In this document: one piece after another, positions 8,582 through 15,854 of the stretch
Layout: every line of letters begins with the position of its first letter
Numbering within the stretch: position 1 is the stretch's first letter
Assembly: GCA_049699715.1 (NCBI GenBank)
Contig: JBNAVB010000004.1
Span: forward strand, 1 to 47,938
Source of the DNA: JAVZYK01 sp049699715
Lineage (GTDB): Archaea > Nanobdellota > Nanobdellia > Pacearchaeales > UBA284
DNA: 47,938 bases
Reading direction: 5' to 3'
Translations under genes and position numbers: made by a program
The notes under the pieces: generated by a model
The model's input: only the letters and a program-made list of their open reading frames with translations
The model's database searches: none
What the model was told of the DNA's origin: nothing

Positions 8582-9457
8582 ATGGAAATTTTGTTTGCTG
8601 GCGACATTTTACTTTTTATAATATCTTTCCTCGCGCTGATATTTGCAACAATAACCGACATAAAGCGCACAGAAGTACCAAACTGGCTCAGCTTCTCACT
8701 GCTTGCCGCGGCATTCGCGATTCGAACAATAGCCGCACTGCTCAGTTTACAGTTTTTTTATTTGTATTATGCAATCATCGCTTTTATGCTGTTCTTCATC
8801 CTCTCAAATGTTTTCTTGTACGGAAAATTCTTTGGGGGCGGCGATGCCAAGCTGCTTATTGCCTTGGCAGTTGCTTTTGCCACAACGCCCCCATTTGTTA
8901 CTCAAGCTTCATTTTTCACAGAAGAGCCGTTCCTGCTCGGCTTCTTCATTAATACTTTTGTCATAGGCTCTGTATATAGTTTATTCTTCATTGCGTTTTT
9001 TGCGATAAAAAATTATGCTAGTTTTAGAATAGAATTCAAGAAAATTTATAGAAAAACAAAGACTATAAGAACTGTTCTCTTGGCAATCGCAGTCATAGCG
9101 CTGATGGCCTCATTTCTCTCAACTTGGTTTTTGTTTATATTCACAATAGCGCTTGTCTTCCCTTATATATACATTATCGCCAAGGCGACTGAAAATTCAA
9201 GCATGGTAAGAAAAGTCTCTCCGAAAGTTTTGACAGAAGGCGACTGGCTTGTAGAAAAGGTTCATGTCAAAAACAGGCTCATAAAGCCAAGCATTCATGG
9301 GTTAAGCATAAAGGAAATTCGGCTTTTACAAAAAGCAAGAAAAAATGTGACAATAAAATACGGGATTCCTTTTGTGCCAGTATTTTTAATCTCGTTCATT
9401 GCAACGCTTTTGTTCGGAGACTTGATAATGTTAATAATTAGAGTCTTTTTCTTTTAG
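8582..9457 (+). CDS. archaeal prepilin peptidase (type A24 aspartic protease)
   Basis: 291 residues of an intramembrane aspartic protease that cleaves class III signal peptides of type IV pilin-like proteins. The two catalytic aspartates are visible: Asp26 in TDIKRTEVPNW and Asp88 in FFGGGDAKLL (the GxGD motif). Hydrophobic segments cover most of residues 5-160, then a basic cytoplasmic stretch (~210-260), then a last helix. It is longer than many FlaK/PibD proteins because of this C-terminal part. Likely substrates in this window are the pilin-like proteins at 28040-29899, 46320, 47225 and 47637. Confidence 0.88.
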   Translation: MEILFAGDILLFIISFLALIFATITDIKRTEVPNWLSFSLLAAAFAIRTIAALLSLQFFYLYYAIIAFMLFFILSNVFLYGKFFGGGDAKLLIALAVAFATTPPFVTQASFFTEEPFLLGFFINTFVIGSVYSLFFIAFFAIKNYASFRIEFKKIYRKTKTIRTVLLAIAVIALMASFLSTWFLFIFTIALVFPYIYIIAKATENSSMVRKVSPKVLTEGDWLVEKVHVKNRLIKPSIHGLSIKEIRLLQKARKNVTIKYGIPFVPVFLISFIATLLFGDLIMLIIRVFFF

Positions 9458-9852
9458 ATAATGTTAAGAAGTAGATAATGTTAAGTCAACAGATGATGAG
9501 AAGGATTTTATGACTTCGATAAAATCAATTAAATAAATCACTCCGCGCTAAAGCCCGAGATCATGAATAAAAATGTTACAAAGAATTCCAAGGTTGAGAA
9601 GAATAGAGGGCAACATCAGCCCTCTTTCTTTTAACGAGATTCAGAAATTAATTCAGAAATTAAATTTAGTGGAAGAAGGCAATTCCTCTCTCGCCCTCTC
9701 TCGCTAAAACCGAGGTATCCTTGCCTTTTATGTAATGAAATCAATTAAAACGAAAAACCAATTTTTATAAAAATTATGAAAAATTATTAAAATGCCACAG
9801 ACTATTCAAACCCAGCGATAAAATTAGCCCCCTTTTGAATTAACAGAACCCT
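9458..9852. other. 395-base intergenic region with short tandem duplications and hairpins
   Basis: No convincing gene is seen. A 14-base repeat (TAGATAATGTTAAG) occurs at 9455-9468, spanning the stop codon of the peptidase gene, and again at 9472-9485. A 12-base tandem repeat (ATTCAGAAATTA) lies at 9639-9662 and a 10-base tandem repeat (CCTCTCTCGC) at 9685-9704. Besides the hairpin listed separately, AAGGCAA at ~9676 can pair with TTGCCTT at ~9731, enclosing the 10-base repeat. A small RNA is possible but nothing identifies one. Confidence 0.5.
9605..9635 (+). terminator. hairpin with T-rich tail
   Basis: AGAGGGC (9605-9611) and GCCCTCT (9619-9625) form a perfect 7-base-pair stem with a 7-base loop, followed by TTCTTTT. 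It would suit termination of the rightward peptidase transcript. Confidence 0.5.
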
Positions 9853-10539
9853 TTAGGGCATTCTTATTTTGATATGCCGCATCATCTTTTCTGTTTCACT
9901 TTCATCTGCCTCACGCTTTCTCTTCGCTGCTTTTTCATTTTCTGCTTCGAGCTTGCTTCTTATCTCCTGCTCTGCTTCTTTTCTGAGCTTCTCGCCTAAT
10001 TTCTCAAGCTCTTTCTTGTCAATTTTTATCCGTGGCAATTCAAACGAGATTTTGTCATTTTCGTATCGTGGGATAACATTAACACAAAAATGTTTCACTC
10101 TTTGCCCCGCGGCATCGCCTTGCGCGACAAAAATATTAAATGCTTCCGCCCCAGTCACTTTTAAAAAAACTTGCGAGACTGCCTTTACAAACACAAACAA
10201 TTTGTTCAGCAAAGCATCCGGCAATTCCCCAATAGTTGAAAAGTGCTGTTTAGGCATCACAATCATCTGTCCTACAGCTGCTGGATAAACATCCAAAACT
10301 ACAATGATGTCAGAATCTTCATAAATCTTTATAGTTTCTAGCTTACCTTCTATAATCTGGCAAAATATGCATTCGCTTTCTCCCGATTGAGATTGTTGTG
10401 CTCTAAGAAACTGCTCTAGCTGTTCATTACTCGCAGTCTCAACTTGCTTTCTAAGAATTTCCGCTTGCTCTTCTGGCAATTTATCAATCTGCTCCAATAA
10501 TTTATTCTTTATTTGTTTTGCTTCTTCATCGCTCATCAT
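9853..10539 (-). CDS. HIT-family protein with altered histidine triad
   Basis: 228 residues. Residues ~1-55 are a helical Glu/Gln-rich extension. The HIT domain begins with CIFCQIIEGK (a Cys-x-x-Cys pair as in zinc-binding HIT proteins) and contains DVYPAAVGQMIVMPKQHF. The catalytic strand reads GQRVKHFCVNVIPRYE, where classical members have His-x-His-x-His. Only the first His remains; the nucleophile position is Cys and the third is Asn. The C-terminal ~60 residues are a charged, probably coiled-coil tail. HIT proteins hydrolyse or transfer nucleotide phosphates; this one may have lost or changed that activity. It is the last gene of the leftward translation operon, 24 bases after aEF1-beta. 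Confidence 0.85.
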   Translation of the reverse strand: MMSDEEAKQIKNKLLEQIDKLPEEQAEILRKQVETASNEQLEQFLRAQQSQSGESECIFCQIIEGKLETIKIYEDSDIIVVLDVYPAAVGQMIVMPKQHFSTIGELPDALLNKLFVFVKAVSQVFLKVTGAEAFNIFVAQGDAAGQRVKHFCVNVIPRYENDKISFELPRIKIDKKELEKLGEKLRKEAEQEIRSKLEAENEKAAKRKREADESETEKMMRHIKIRMP

Positions 10540-10563
10540 TTTTTTTCTCTTGAACTTGGTTTC

Positions 10564-10836
10564 TTAGCCTATCGCCCTCCTGAAATCTATCACTTCGACT
10601 GAATTAACCCCTGAGATTTTCGTAATGGCGTTCTCAATCAAATCCAAATCCTGATGTTCTGGCCACATAACGGTTAATATCAGTGCATTGAGCCCAAAAG
10701 CAATTGGTTGTATCTCATGATTGTGAAGCTTCCCCCCGAGCTTTTCTATCTCACAGCTTGCAGAATTCTTTATCTCATCCAAATCAGTTTCAGGAGATTC
10801 GGGCATTATCTTGATTTTTAAAGCAGCCATTGCCAT
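10564..10836 (-). CDS. ef1b: translation elongation factor 1-beta (aEF1B)
   Basis: 90 residues, the usual size of the archaeal protein, which is the guanine-nucleotide exchange factor for EF-1A. The C-terminus SVEVIDFRRAIG is the family hallmark, and the alpha-beta pattern with IQPIAFGLNALILTVMWPE in the middle fits. Translation probably starts at the first ATG (MAMAALKIKIMP); the third codon is an alternative. The spacer before it contains the palindromic AT-rich element described at 10862. Confidence 0.95.
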   Translation of the reverse strand: MAMAALKIKIMPESPETDLDEIKNSASCEIEKLGGKLHNHEIQPIAFGLNALILTVMWPEHQDLDLIENAITKISGVNSVEVIDFRRAIG

Positions 10837-10861
10837 TTTTGTATTTTGTTTTTTATTTTTT

Positions 10862-10900
10862 CTTTTTGATTAAATCTTTTTTTTCTAAAAAAAGATTTAT
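10862..10900 (-). repeat. AT-rich palindromic spacer element, copy 1
   Basis: On the plus strand the 20 bases CTTTTTGATTAAATCTTTTT are followed by a short centre and AAAAAGATTTAT, making an imperfect hairpin. The same two arms occur inside the tRNA-Val intron at 30401-30443. Shorter relatives precede the genes starting at 27997 and 33803. Confidence 0.5.
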
Positions 10901-10901
10901 T

Positions 10902-11054
10902 TTATGGTCCCTCAAATCCACAATTGCATTTATATTTAATGCTAAGCTTTCTGCAGCGCGCGCATCTTACAAGTTCATGTTTGCTACAGTGTGGGCACTT
11001 GAAGACCATGCTATTTTTAGTTACTTCTTTCCCGCAAGAGGTACATTTTGCCAT
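10902..11054 (-). CDS. small zinc-ribbon protein (COG2888-like)
   Basis: 50 residues with four Cys-x-x-Cys-like knuckles: KCTSCG, KCPHCS, RCARC and KCNCGFEGP. This layout matches the archaeal Zn-ribbon RNA-binding proteins often found among translation genes (the family of the small double zinc-finger proteins). The start is an ATG 17 bases after the end of the aIF2-alpha gene, and the next gene downstream is aEF1-beta, so it is part of the translation operon. The exact role is unknown; RNA or ribosome association is inferred from family and neighbours. Confidence 0.88.
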   Translation of the reverse strand: MAKCTSCGKEVTKNSMVFKCPHCSKHELVRCARCRKLSIKYKCNCGFEGP

Positions 11055-11071
11055 TTTTTATTTGTTTTTGT

Positions 11072-11839
11072 TTACTTCTCCTTTATTTCAACTTTATAAT
11101 TCTTTTCTTTTGCCTTTAAAACCATTTCTTCTAGTAACGTGTGGAGTTTTTTGTTGGCTTCCTTATAATTTGTACTCTCTATGCTTATCATATAATTTGG
11201 TGCACCCATATAACTCACCTCTGCGCCTTTGTTCTCAAGGTTTATCAGAGCTTCCTTTATTTTTTCAATGCCATCAGCAGCTTCGCTTGACAAAATTATT
11301 TTTGCTTTAACAATTATTTTTTTCTCTCTTAGCTTTTCGCTTACAAGTTCTGTTAACTTCCTTATTTCTTCCTCATTTAATTTTGCTTCTGTCAATAAGC
11401 CTTTTATTTCATTAGGGGAATAAATTATTTTATGCAAAAGTTCGGAAAATCTTATCTTTTTCTTCAACTCTTCAACCACTTTGCTTACCCTGGTTTTATC
11501 TTTGACAATGAGATTTAAGACAACAGAGAATTCTTTCTCGCGCTTGTATTCCTGAGTTATTTCCTTTTTCTCCTTCGAAGTAACTCGTCTCAATGATAAA
11601 TCTATATGGCCCTTGGCCCTATCTAATCTTAAGACCTTACAAACAATCTTTTGCCCTATTCTGACATAATCTCTAATATTCCTGATTCTGCCGGGCGCAA
11701 CCTCACTAAAGCTAACAACTCCCTCTTTGCCGTAGTTATCCAACTTGACAAAAACACTTGTTCCAACAATCTTGTTTACTGTTCCGAATAGGATTTCGTC
11801 TTCTTCAGGAAATTCTTTTGTATCCACTTTTATCTCCAA
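11072..11839 (-). CDS. eif2a: translation initiation factor 2 subunit alpha (aIF2-alpha)
   Basis: 255 residues, close to the usual ~265. An S1 domain fills residues ~12-85 (FPEEDEILFGTV, GKEGVVSFSEVAPGRIRN, KGHIDLSLRRV), followed by a helical middle and an alpha-beta C-terminal domain that contacts the gamma subunit. The heterotrimer brings initiator tRNA to the ribosome. The only plausible start is TTG: an in-frame stop lies three codons upstream and no ATG exists before the conserved domain. It lies 33 bases after the S27e gene, the usual archaeal order. Nop10, often next, is replaced by the Zn-ribbon gene. Confidence 0.96.
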   Translation of the reverse strand: MEIKVDTKEFPEEDEILFGTVNKIVGTSVFVKLDNYGKEGVVSFSEVAPGRIRNIRDYVRIGQKIVCKVLRLDRAKGHIDLSLRRVTSKEKKEITQEYKREKEFSVVLNLIVKDKTRVSKVVEELKKKIRFSELLHKIIYSPNEIKGLLTEAKLNEEEIRKLTELVSEKLREKKIIVKAKIILSSEAADGIEKIKEALINLENKGAEVSYMGAPNYMISIESTNYKEANKKLHTLLEEMVLKAKEKNYKVEIKEK

Positions 11840-11872
11840 TTTGTATTATCTCAGATAAATTTAATTTGAAAA

Positions 11873-12058
11873 TTATTTAAAGACTTCAAGAACTTTTGCG
11901 CGAATTTTTGACTTGCTTGCCGCGGGCTTGGCAAGTAGGTAATTACATCCTAAACATCTGACATTAGTGGTTGCTTTGCCGAATATTGCTTGTTCGGCGT
12001 TGCATTTTGGGCATCTCACCCGCACAAACTTACTTTTTGTGATTCTGATTTCTTTCAT
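11873..12058 (-). CDS. rps27e: 30S ribosomal protein S27e (eS27)
   Basis: 61 residues, the normal archaeal size. The zinc ribbon is complete: VRCPKCNAEQ at residues ~14-23 and VRCLGCNYLL at ~33-42. The N-terminal phrase KSKFVRVRCPKC is typical. It sits in the leftward operon between the DHH nuclease and aIF2-alpha. Confidence 0.97.
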   Translation of the reverse strand: MKEIRITKSKFVRVRCPKCNAEQAIFGKATTNVRCLGCNYLLAKPAASKSKIRAKVLEVFK

Positions 12059-12117
12059 AGTTAATTTAAGAAAATCTTGTATTTTAAATCTTTCCTAATC
12101 TTTAATTTCAGAGCACA

Positions 12118-13521
12118 TTAACACATGACTTTTATCTCTTGAGCGTTTAGTTTTTTCTCAAGAAGTTCTAGAAACTCTTGCTCTTTTTCTTTAGTTATGA
12201 GGCATCCGGCAGCGTTTGCATGGCCACCGACCTCGCCGCCGGTAATATCAACCACCTCTTTCAACAAATGATACAAGTTTACCTCGCCAGCATTATTCTT
12301 GTCTTTAACGACACGAGCAGAAACCTTAATTTTAGAATCTTTTCTGTAAGCCATACCAACAATCACAGTGCCCTCGTCATAGACATACGAAGAGGCAACA
12401 ATGCTTACTATAGTCCCTATAATCGTGTCTTTGATTGCATTCTTTGCATTGATGATGACATAACCGTCTCCTTGGATTTTCTGCTTATTGTTAACCCAAT
12501 TCAATGCCTTGATGATATGATGCTTGTATTTGGCATAAACTTCCTCTATCTTGTCATTGGCTCTTTTCGAGCCCATCAGGAAAGCCAAAGCCAGCGAGCT
12601 ATAACCAAGCCTCCCGCAGGCATTCAGCATTGTGCTAACTTCTCGAGCATCGAACTGATGGTTCAATATTTTTATCAGATAAATATTATCTAAAATATCT
12701 TGCCCGTGCCCGTTACTCACTCTCCTAAGCAATATTGCTGTAATCAACCTTGAAAGCTCTTCCTTGTTTAAATCCAACAAAGTTTTATAGCCATGATTTG
12801 TTTTGACTTCTATCCCCAAATCCCTTAGCATCATCAATGCGCCATTATTCGAGCCAGTCACTCCTGGAATGAAGATGCTCGAGCTAAATTCTAAAGCTTT
12901 ATGCACGGGCCTCATCGACGAGAACACAGTCAATCCTTTTTTGATCTGCATCCCACTCTCTTGCGCATCTTGTAAAATTCCGCTGGCGGTCTTTCCGATA
13001 TTCTTATCAAGCACATCTCCTATCAAACCCAATACTGCCAACTGTGCCAGAGTCTTGTCTTCGTAGAAATTTTTGACAAATAGATAAGTCAAACAAGACC
13101 CGCTCACTCGTTCATTATTGTAAAGATGCGGCGAGACAAAAAATAAATTTTTTGCTGAAACTGATGAATCGAGAGAATTCGCTGATTCAAAAACACCCTC
13201 GACTTCATGATGATCTATAACAAAAATATCTGCAGAAGACGCCATTTCTCTAATTTTTGCAAGTTTACTCGCACCCAAGTCCAAAAACACAAGAGCCTTC
13301 CACTTTTGCTTCTTACATTCCTGAGATAATCGCTTGAGCATATCTGTCTCAAGCTGTTTCACAGTAGAAATCCAGTATTGTTGGTTAAGAGACTTCAATA
13401 CCTTAGCAAAAATCGCTGCAGAAGTTAAGCCATCAGTGTCAAGATGTGTTATCACCCTTATGATCCCATCTTTAGAAAAAATTTCCTTCAATCTTTTGAT
13501 TGCAGCTTCTAATTCTACCAT
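12118..13521 (-). CDS. DHH-family single-strand exonuclease (archaeal RecJ/GAN-like)
   Basis: 467 residues. The DHH phosphoesterase motifs are all present: HLDTDG (His26, Asp28, Asp30), LDLG with Asp81, DHH at 103-105, and a DHHA1 domain with GGEVGGHANAAGC near residue 435. Archaeal members are 5'-3' or 3'-5' single-strand nucleases; the GAN type binds GINS15 in the replisome, and a GINS15 gene is at 33834 in this window. Co-location with the S15 gene is common in archaea. The size fits GAN/RecJ2 rather than the short NrnA phosphatases, but the subtype cannot be set by eye. Confidence 0.9.
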   Translation of the reverse strand: MVELEAAIKRLKEIFSKDGIIRVITHLDTDGLTSAAIFAKVLKSLNQQYWISTVKQLETDMLKRLSQECKKQKWKALVFLDLGASKLAKIREMASSADIFVIDHHEVEGVFESANSLDSSVSAKNLFFVSPHLYNNERVSGSCLTYLFVKNFYEDKTLAQLAVLGLIGDVLDKNIGKTASGILQDAQESGMQIKKGLTVFSSMRPVHKALEFSSSIFIPGVTGSNNGALMMLRDLGIEVKTNHGYKTLLDLNKEELSRLITAILLRRVSNGHGQDILDNIYLIKILNHQFDAREVSTMLNACGRLGYSSLALAFLMGSKRANDKIEEVYAKYKHHIIKALNWVNNKQKIQGDGYVIINAKNAIKDTIIGTIVSIVASSYVYDEGTVIVGMAYRKDSKIKVSARVVKDKNNAGEVNLYHLLKEVVDITGGEVGGHANAAGCLITKEKEQEFLELLEKKLNAQEIKVMC

Positions 13522-13620
13522 TTTCCTCTTTTGCTAAAATCCGAATCTTGCTAACTCGGAATAATTTAATTCCGGACCTTCCCCTTATCTATTGTTTCTC
13601 CTTTCCCTTCTCTTCTTGCC

Positions 13621-14025
13621 CTACTTTTTCTTGTGCTTTCTTGCATAATACTTTTCAAAGCGCCTGATTTTCGCTTCTGTGAGCTGCAGTCCTCGCTTTG
13701 CTGTCATGTCTTTCTTGTTTTTTTCGAAATGTTTTTCCAAGGTTTTCGCTTTTTTCTTCAAAGCTACCAATTCCAACGGTTGAATATTAACCGCGTTTTC
13801 TTGCAAAATCTTCTGGATTTTCTTGCCTGTAACAGCCTTAACGCTAGGGATTCCATAGTTATCTCTTAACACCAATCCAATCTTGGCAGAATCCATTCCT
13901 TCTTTGGCGAGTTTTACTATAAGCTTCTCGACTTCCTTCGTGCTCATCTTCAGCCAATAAGGCTTTTCTTGCTTGGGTGCATGACTTCTTGCTTTTCCTC
14001 TTCCTCCACCGTATCGCGTTGCCAT
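13621..14025 (-). CDS. rps15: 30S ribosomal protein S15 (uS15)
   Basis: 134 residues, slightly shorter than the ~150 usual in archaea. The N-terminus (MATRYGGGRGKARSHAP) and the central block EGMDSAKIGLVLRDNYGIPSV are diagnostic. The C-terminal helices are shared with bacterial S15. It is the first gene of a leftward operon, in front of the DHH nuclease. The gap to the nuclease (13522-13620) holds only AT- and C-rich spacer. Confidence 0.97.
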   Translation of the reverse strand: MATRYGGGRGKARSHAPKQEKPYWLKMSTKEVEKLIVKLAKEGMDSAKIGLVLRDNYGIPSVKAVTGKKIQKILQENAVNIQPLELVALKKKAKTLEKHFEKNKKDMTAKRGLQLTEAKIRRFEKYYARKHKKK

Positions 14026-14148
14026 TTTTTATCTTGCTTTTTCTGTCTTACCTTCTATCAGATTTCTTTTTATTTTTAAATCTTTTGTAACTAAAATTCA
14101 TAGCACAATCAAAAAGGTAAAAAAAGATAAAAATAAGAAAGATGAAGA

Positions 14149-14221
14149 TAGCCCCGCCCGGATTCGAACCGGGGTCGCTGGCTCCAAAGGCCAACATACT
14201 TGACCGCTATACTACGGGGCT
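14149..14221 (-). tRNA. tRNA-Gln (UUG)
   Basis: A complete 73-base cloverleaf without intron. The acceptor arms AGCCCCG and CGGGGCT pair perfectly, the T-arm is CCCGG-TTCGAAT-CCGGG, and the anticodon loop CTTTGGA gives anticodon TTG. The 3' CCA is not encoded. Confidence 0.95.
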
Positions 14222-14273
14222 GTAAAAGAATTAGGTTACAACATTTTAAAAACTTAACCCAAACTCACTTAAA

Positions 14274-15164
14274 TCAATCTATTTTTTTAACAAAGATATA
14301 GCTTCCCAACATTTCTATGTAGCTCTTCGCCTTCTTCATCAGCTCGCCTTTAGTCAAAAATAGCACAGGCATCTTTCTATACAATCCTTGTTGATAAGCT
14401 AAACTCAAATCAGCTTCGCTGATTTTCTTCTTTGGACTTGCCACAACTAAAAGCTTAGCCTTGCCAAAATTGAAATTAGCATGGATGATACAAACAATAT
14501 CGCCTTCATTAATTTCTGTGATTATATCCAAACCATGCGCTTTAAGATACTCATAAATCTTAGCATAAAAATCTTCTCTGCTTTTTTTTCTCGAAACTTT
14601 TGGCACGGTCTTGATTTCTTTTCTTTCTTCTTTTTCTTTTTTCTCTTTCCTCGCTTCCTTTGTCTCTTCTTCTTTTCTTTTCTTTTTCAGAAGCTCCTCG
14701 ATTTTTTTTAAAGCATCTTCTTGAGCCATCAAATGAAATCGCCAGAAGATCTTGTCTTTTCCTTCTACAGAAAGCTTTATAGGCATCGCAAAATCTTTGA
14801 TGCTTTTTATTGCGACGCGATGTGCGGGTTCAAGGAACTCTTCATCTACAACTTGAAACTCTTTTAACTTATCAAAAACCTCCTTCTCTTTGAGCTGTAG
14901 ATGTTTCGCAAAATTGTCAAGCAAGGCCTCCTGCCCCTCAAGATAATACAATGGCGAGCCCCCTATTTTGAGACTAGTGAATTTCACACTCTTGTCATTT
15001 ACCATCTCGCTCAACAAAGCTGAAGTGAACAGTAATGACATTCCAACTTCTCTTGAAATAACACTAGGCAAAGAAGGCCCCTTATTCCTCAGAAGCTCGA
15101 TTATAGTTTGCTTTTTCAGCTGAAGCTGTTTCACCCTGTCGTTATTATCGTTATTAATCTGCAT
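14274..15164 (-). CDS. winged-helix protein with coiled coil and nuclease-like C-terminal domain, function unknown
   Basis: 296 residues from the ATG at 15164, chosen because a perfect Shine-Dalgarno GGTGAT lies 7 bases upstream; an earlier in-frame GTG is part of that site. Residues ~10-85 look like a winged helix (KKQTIIELLRNKGPSLPSVISREVGMS). Residues ~160-195 are a run of Lys and Glu, probably coiled coil. Residues ~200-296 have an alpha-beta pattern (FYAKIYEYLKAHG, KAKLLVVASPKKKISEADL) reminiscent of restriction-endonuclease-like folds. I cannot name a family. It follows the EndA gene, whose stop overlaps its ribosome-binding site, so the two are probably cotranslated. Confidence 0.75.
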   Translation of the reverse strand: MQINNDNNDRVKQLQLKKQTIIELLRNKGPSLPSVISREVGMSLLFTSALLSEMVNDKSVKFTSLKIGGSPLYYLEGQEALLDNFAKHLQLKEKEVFDKLKEFQVVDEEFLEPAHRVAIKSIKDFAMPIKLSVEGKDKIFWRFHLMAQEDALKKIEELLKKKRKEEETKEARKEKKEKEERKEIKTVPKVSRKKSREDFYAKIYEYLKAHGLDIITEINEGDIVCIIHANFNFGKAKLLVVASPKKKISEADLSLAYQQGLYRKMPVLFLTKGELMKKAKSYIEMLGSYIFVKKID

Positions 15165-15165
15165 T

Positions 15166-15176
15166 TTTCCTATCAC
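15166..15176 (-). promoter_or_regulatory. strong Shine-Dalgarno site fixing the start at 15164
   Basis: Leftward, AGGTGATAGG precedes the ATG. GGTGAT is the exact complement of the ATCACC near the 3' end of archaeal 16S rRNA. The site begins right after the stop codon of the EndA gene. Confidence 0.6.
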
Positions 15177-15179
15177 CTT

Positions 15180-15761
15180 TTAAGGCCTCGTCCAAGCAAC
15201 CTCATAATAAGTTACATCGCCTTCATCATCAACTATCCCTATGAGCAGATTCTTCTTTGTACTATGAGCTACACGATTCTTGGCCGCAAATTCATGCCAT
15301 GTCAAACTCGAAGATTCATAAACTGGATAGAGAACCCATTTAGCGTGCTCCTGGCCGGGCTTTTTGCCTCTTGCATAAACTCTGAAATCAGCACCGAATT
15401 TCAGCGCTGTCTTGGTTATATAACCCCTCGAGCGCATATCTTTAAAAACGCAGTATTTTGTCCAAAAGTTGCCATCGATTTTTCTGGCGCGTTCAATAAA
15501 GGATTCATGGCTTAATTTTTTCTTGCCTTCGTAAATCTTAATTTTCTTTGCTTCAAGTAGGTAAAGCGCTTCGACAAGCGAGTAATACACCTTGCCTTCG
15601 ATGTACTCTCCGAAGCGACTCCTGCTATATAAATCCTTAGCTTCTTTTGCGCTGGAGAAAACCCTCTCTCCTGCCAAAATAGCTTTGAAAGCTCTCGCTT
15701 TCGCCCTGATTGTTTTTTTCTGAATTTTTTTATCCATTCTCTTTCTTTTTTTCTTTGGCAT
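15180..15761 (-). CDS. endA: tRNA-splicing endonuclease EndA
   Basis: 193 residues, the size of the homotetrameric archaeal enzyme. It cuts bulge-helix-bulge introns in pre-tRNA. The catalytic triad is visible: Tyr129 in DFRVYARG, His139 in GQEHAKW, and Lys169/170 in HSTKKNLL. The start is the ATG at 15761 (MPKKKRKR). A longer in-frame start at 15974 would run through the promoter and into the oppositely oriented RNase Z gene and is rejected. A target is in the window: the tRNA-Val(GAC) intron at 30401-30443. Confidence 0.95.
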   Translation of the reverse strand: MPKKKRKRMDKKIQKKTIRAKARAFKAILAGERVFSSAKEAKDLYSRSRFGEYIEGKVYYSLVEALYLLEAKKIKIYEGKKKLSHESFIERARKIDGNFWTKYCVFKDMRSRGYITKTALKFGADFRVYARGKKPGQEHAKWVLYPVYESSSLTWHEFAAKNRVAHSTKKNLLIGIVDDEGDVTYYEVAWTRP

Positions 15762-15815
15762 TTTCAGATTCTTATACAAATCTTTTTTAAAAGATTTTGT
15801 TATCTTTCTAAAAAG

Positions 15816-15840
15816 ATAGGATAAATATTTAAAACTTGCC
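15816..15840. promoter_or_regulatory. divergent promoter between EndA and RNase Z genes
   Basis: The stretch GATAAATATTTAAAAC has TATA-like sequence on both strands (rightward AAATATTTAAAA, leftward TTTTAAATATTTATCC). It is ~25 bases before the RNase Z ATG and ~65 before the EndA ATG. Two small palindromes, AAATCTTTTTTAAAAGATTT (15778-15797) and the adjacent TATCTTT..AAAGATA, lie in the EndA leader. Confidence 0.45.
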
Positions 15841-15854
15841 ATACTGGTTAGAAC

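Noticed and set aside
9485..9500. Possible C/D-box small RNA (ATGATGA)
   Set aside because: A C-box-like ATGATGA is present but no CTGA D-box lies at a suitable distance.
9564..9635. 23-residue ORF (MNKNVTKNSKVEK...)
   Set aside because: It is short, lacks a ribosome-binding site and its end coincides with the terminator-like hairpin.
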